Source of the DNA: Roseibacillus sp.
Lineage (GTDB): Bacteria > Verrucomicrobiota > Verrucomicrobiia > Verrucomicrobiales > Akkermansiaceae
Length of the DNA stretch: 33,977 bases
Direction of reading: 5' to 3'
Assembly: GCA_028821775.1 (NCBI GenBank)
Contig: JAPKFB010000055.1
Coordinates: 1-33,977, forward strand
The notes under the pieces were generated by a model that ran no database searches, had not been told where the DNA came from, and saw only the letters and a list, made by a program, of their open reading frames with translations. The position numbers were made by a program, and so were the translations under genes. Positions 32,401 through 33,977 of the stretch are shown piece by piece; within the stretch, counting starts at the first letter, position 1; each line of letters starts with the position of its first letter.

Positions 32401-33385
32401 CGCGGCGGGTGCCCTGGTGGCAAGTGAGCTGTATCTTGGGGATCCCTCCCCTCAGCAACTGGCCCTGCGCATCACGGAACTCAACTACCATCCCAGCGCC
32501 CCTACCCCTGACGAAGAGGATGCCATTCCTGGGGTGATCGCGGAGGACTTTGAATGGATTGAGTTTCTGAATACTGGAACGACAGCGCTCGATCTTGAAA
32601 ACGTGCGCTTCAGCAATGGCATCGAATTCACCTTTGGTCAGCTGAGCTTGGCTGGCGGGGAGCGCCTCATCCTCGCAAAAAACCCTGACGCCTTTGCGTT
32701 TCGGAACCCGGAGGTGTCGGTCACCGTGCTGGGCCCCTATCTCGGATTCCTCAACAATGATGGTGAGCAGTTGCAGCTGGTCGATGCGGAGGGCGAGAAC
32801 ATTCTGAGCTTCGACTTCAACGATTTCTGGTATCCGACCACTGACGGGGAGGGCAGGACTCTGGTCCTCCGAGAGGGGATCACACCCTTCAACGAGTATG
32901 ACGAAGCCGCTTCTTGGGGAAGCAGTCTCGAGGTTGGCGGCAGTGTGGGTGAGGCGAGTCGGGGTTATGAGGTTCACTTCAACTCCTGGCAGGTGGCACA
33001 GTTCACCGCTGCCGAGCGCGCTGATCCTGATCTTGGCACCGCCCTCGCGAATCCCGATGGCGATCCCTATCCCAACTGGCAGGAATACGCATTTGATCTC
33101 GATCCCCGGGTCCCGGATCAGGCGGTGTTTCGGAGTCTCATCGTGACCGATGAAGGCGCGGACTACCTTGGTGCCTTGGTCCGGCTGCGTTCCCACGCCG
33201 CAGACTTGAAGTGGAACCTGGAGATTTCCACCGATGGTGCCGCGTGGGCTTCTGTTCCCGAGGCGCCTGTGAGCTGGCAGTTCGACCCCAGTAACGGAAC
33301 CCCACTCATGACGATCCGGGAGCTCTTTTCGGTCGGAACCTCGGCATCGAAACTTTCGCGCCTGCGCATCGAGTTCTCCCCGTAG
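29456..33385 (+). CDS. Giant secreted CotH-kinase / lamin-tail protein 2
   Basis: From the ATG at 29456 the protein has 1309 residues and a signal peptide. An N-terminal lamin-tail domain (VRISEFVASNQSG, then DWLELYNDGTVEVNLG) is followed by a beta-rich domain (about 170-340). A CotH-type kinase-like domain (about 480-790) contains MDVHGQSTAGFPKKSYDLDF, LLTNYADKSKVRN and metal-site PWDVDLSAG near residue 724. Two further lamin-tail-like modules follow, with EEEYFELKNNENTAIDLSGW and FEWIEFLNTGTTALDLE, and a short C-terminal module. The longer upstream frame from 28520 runs antisense through the phosphoesterase and is not coding. Function is as uncertain as for the first CotH protein; the pair may act on the same surface substrates. 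Confidence 0.88.
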   Translation: MSTRIFPLPLCLLLSLLALAPAPGKVRISEFVASNQSGHLDREGKAQDWLELYNDGTVEVNLGSWSLTDDASALRKWIIPDVTLPADDYLVIFASGDNRRIPEEELHTNFSLNRSGEYLALVRPDGVTVEDEFAPEYPPQFEDVSYGLSQTGQTITTVVTQGAMGRAGVPASGAEFASEFAGWNSTISGPFTGSTWRTVASGVGLDQEGAYGAWLGAGGDFETELFNRNGSIFLRIPFNVTSVGAVTRLTLRMRWDDGFVAYINGTQVAENRAPATPAWNSLANSDRGAGENDDWISFPIDLSTITLQAGQNLLALHGLNDAVDSPDLLLLPELDLTTGGVGPEEGVYHTSPTPGAPNGTGALVLPPLLSQVTDEGDRPLGSGASPALLITARVRETLSPIVRVRLYSRVMFGAETFLPMVDDGVAPDLLAGDGVYTVALPTGTVRRGQMIRWRVEAADSSARVSRDPAYEVPLDSDRYYGTIAEDTSTRFSLLPILHTFVENESAVNTRSGSRVSVYYLGKFYDNVQMDVHGQSTAGFPKKSYDLDFNKGNRFRWKEGEGKVKDINLLTNYADKSKVRNTMAYEFLKRCGAAYHFAFAVRVQRNGLFFSVQDMVEDGDDRYLERIGLDGDGALYKMYDRMENAGAASKKTRKHESKSDLSALISRLNPGQSRDVRRRFAYDILNIPGCVNYLAAYTVSGISDAGHKNYYMYRDTEETGEWHPLPWDVDLSAGRRWTSSQHYFNDNLRSDFWNASSINRLWDLIHNTPDYREMYLRRVETLRTEVLLPRGTPLENDWFSQMVYDLEDQIDPPGRSDADEDFAKWGSWGNGFKMRQATNRILREWLPPRRNFIFSSSRNQGGVRVPAQQPTIPNISIETIDYNPVSGNQEEEYFELKNNENTAIDLSGWTVSGAVEFQFSPGTVIPVGAGNSGSRFVGLLHVAKRSRAFRTRRSGPRSSQFRFIVGGYEGQLSARGETIELRTAAGALVASELYLGDPSPQQLALRITELNYHPSAPTPDEEDAIPGVIAEDFEWIEFLNTGTTALDLENVRFSNGIEFTFGQLSLAGGERLILAKNPDAFAFRNPEVSVTVLGPYLGFLNNDGEQLQLVDAEGENILSFDFNDFWYPTTDGEGRTLVLREGITPFNEYDEAASWGSSLEVGGSVGEASRGYEVHFNSWQVAQFTAAERADPDLGTALANPDGDPYPNWQEYAFDLDPRVPDQAVFRSLIVTDEGADYLGALVRLRSHAADLKWNLEISTDGAAWASVPEAPVSWQFDPSNGTPLMTIRELFSVGTSASKLSRLRIEFSP

Positions 33386-33439
33386 GTCACACTTTCTGAT
33401 CGATAGTCTTACAGATACCAAACAAAGGACCTATAAAGG

Positions 33440-33977
33440 GAGAGACACTTTAATCAGGAGAAGAGAGAAAAGGAGCGTTTTGTGAGACTGATGCGGCTCT
33501 ACGGGCGGTTTTGGGGAGGTGCGGGTGCTTGCTGTTCGGTGTGATATCGAACCACTTTCAGATCCTCATGGAGGTGCCGCAGCGCCCGGAAGAGGGGCTC
33601 TCGGAGAGGGCTCTTTTGCGCGATTGTCACTGCTTTACAGTGAATTGCATGTGGCGGAGGTCCGGCCGCAGATTCAGGAGCGGAAGAAGGCCAGGGACTG
33701 GGATGGAGTGGAGGAGGTTATGGGGAGATATCTGGATCGGATGTGGGATTTGTCCCAATTCATGAAGACATTGAAGCAACGATTTGCCCAATGGTTTAAC
33801 AAGCGGCATGGACGTCGCGTCATACTGTGGGAAGTACGGTTCAAGAGCGTCATCGTGGAGGATGGCTACGCTGCGCGGGGGATAGCGGCGTATATCGATC
33901 TCAATCCGGTGCGAGTTGGAATGGTGAATGCTCCGGAGAAGTATCGGTGGAGTAGCTATGCGGAGGCGTTGGCCGGG
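33440..33977 (+). pseudogene. IS200-like (Y1/REP-associated) transposase remnant, partial at right edge
   Basis: Text from this family can be read in at least three frames. Positions 33440-33521 give RHFNQEKREKERFVRLMRLY before a stop. 33541-33635 give GVISNHFQILMEVPQRPEE. 33636 to the window end give an open frame with RMWDLSQFMKTLKQRFAQWF, then AAYIDLNPVRVGMVN and YRWSSYAEALAG. The HUH motif of the family (SNHFH) reads SNHFQ here, so the second metal-binding His is lost. With frameshifts and a damaged active site this is a dead element. It extends past the window. Confidence 0.85.

Noticed and set aside
32186..33421. 411-residue open frame antisense to CotH protein 2
   Set aside because: It is opposite lamin-tail modules and shows no domain or signal peptide.
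1..33977. tRNA, rRNA or CRISPR array
   Set aside because: No cloverleaf-like sequence with a CCA end, no ribosomal RNA signature and no regularly spaced direct repeats were noticed by eye; a covariance-model scan could overturn this.

Overview
The window looks like a chromosomal segment of a GC-rich, probably marine or aquatic member of the Verrucomicrobiota (PVC superphylum). The reasons are family content rather than any marker gene: four secreted formylglycine sulfatases, a DUF1080-type domain, a ThuA/SGNH/beta-propeller fusion typical of PVC bacteria, two very large secreted CotH/lamin-tail proteins, a Gfo/Idh/MocA oxidoreductase, and a pseudopilin gene cluster resembling the 'Verru_Chthon cassette'. 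No rRNA, tRNA or CRISPR array was seen. Species cannot be named from this sequence.

Layout. The left edge (1-366) is a rearranged remnant of an IS3-type transposase. It abuts the 3' end of a minus-strand pilin-like operon (3363-367) with three genes, two of which carry class III prepilin leaders. A divergent lipoprotein (3412-4029) and a DPBB/RlpA-like secreted protein (4143-5009) follow. Positions 5010-6047 hold an AT-rich spacer with a poly-C tract, a long imperfect hairpin and a decayed gene. A SprT-like zinc metalloprotein (6048-6647) follows. From 6649 to 17441 is a polysaccharide and sulfate-ester region: sulfatase 1 behind a 1392-residue ThuA-SGNH-propeller-cupredoxin fusion, a divergent DUF1080-sulfatase-HEAT fusion, a stand-alone DsbD-N-like protein and sulfatase 3.

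The stretch 17442-18231, which ordinary gene calling would leave almost empty, contains the most interesting item. It is a 71-codon SelW-like (Rdx family) gene at 17963-18178 with an in-frame TGA exactly at the second redox position of a CxxC/CxxU motif. A stem-loop of the kind expected of a bacterial SECIS element follows immediately. I read it as a selenoprotein.

The region 18232-22435 holds a membrane-anchored helical protein, a truncated glycosyltransferase remnant, a Gfo/Idh/MocA protein, a double heavy-metal-associated-domain protein and a FadR-type regulator. The region 22616-29365 is a minus-strand run of phosphoesterase, sulfatase 4 and a giant CotH protein. It is divergent from a second giant CotH protein (29456-33385). 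The right edge is a frameshifted IS200-like (Y1/REP-associated) transposase remnant.

How the parts fit: nearly every large product has a signal peptide, so the window mostly encodes an exported hydrolytic and surface apparatus. Sulfatases, DUF1080, ThuA, SGNH and Gfo/Idh/MocA domains are commonly found together in PVC bacteria that consume sulfated or decorated polysaccharides. No SusCD pair, glycoside hydrolase cluster or formylglycine-generating enzyme is present, so this is not a self-contained utilisation locus. Two transposase remnants and at least three other decayed genes point to an accessory region undergoing gene loss.
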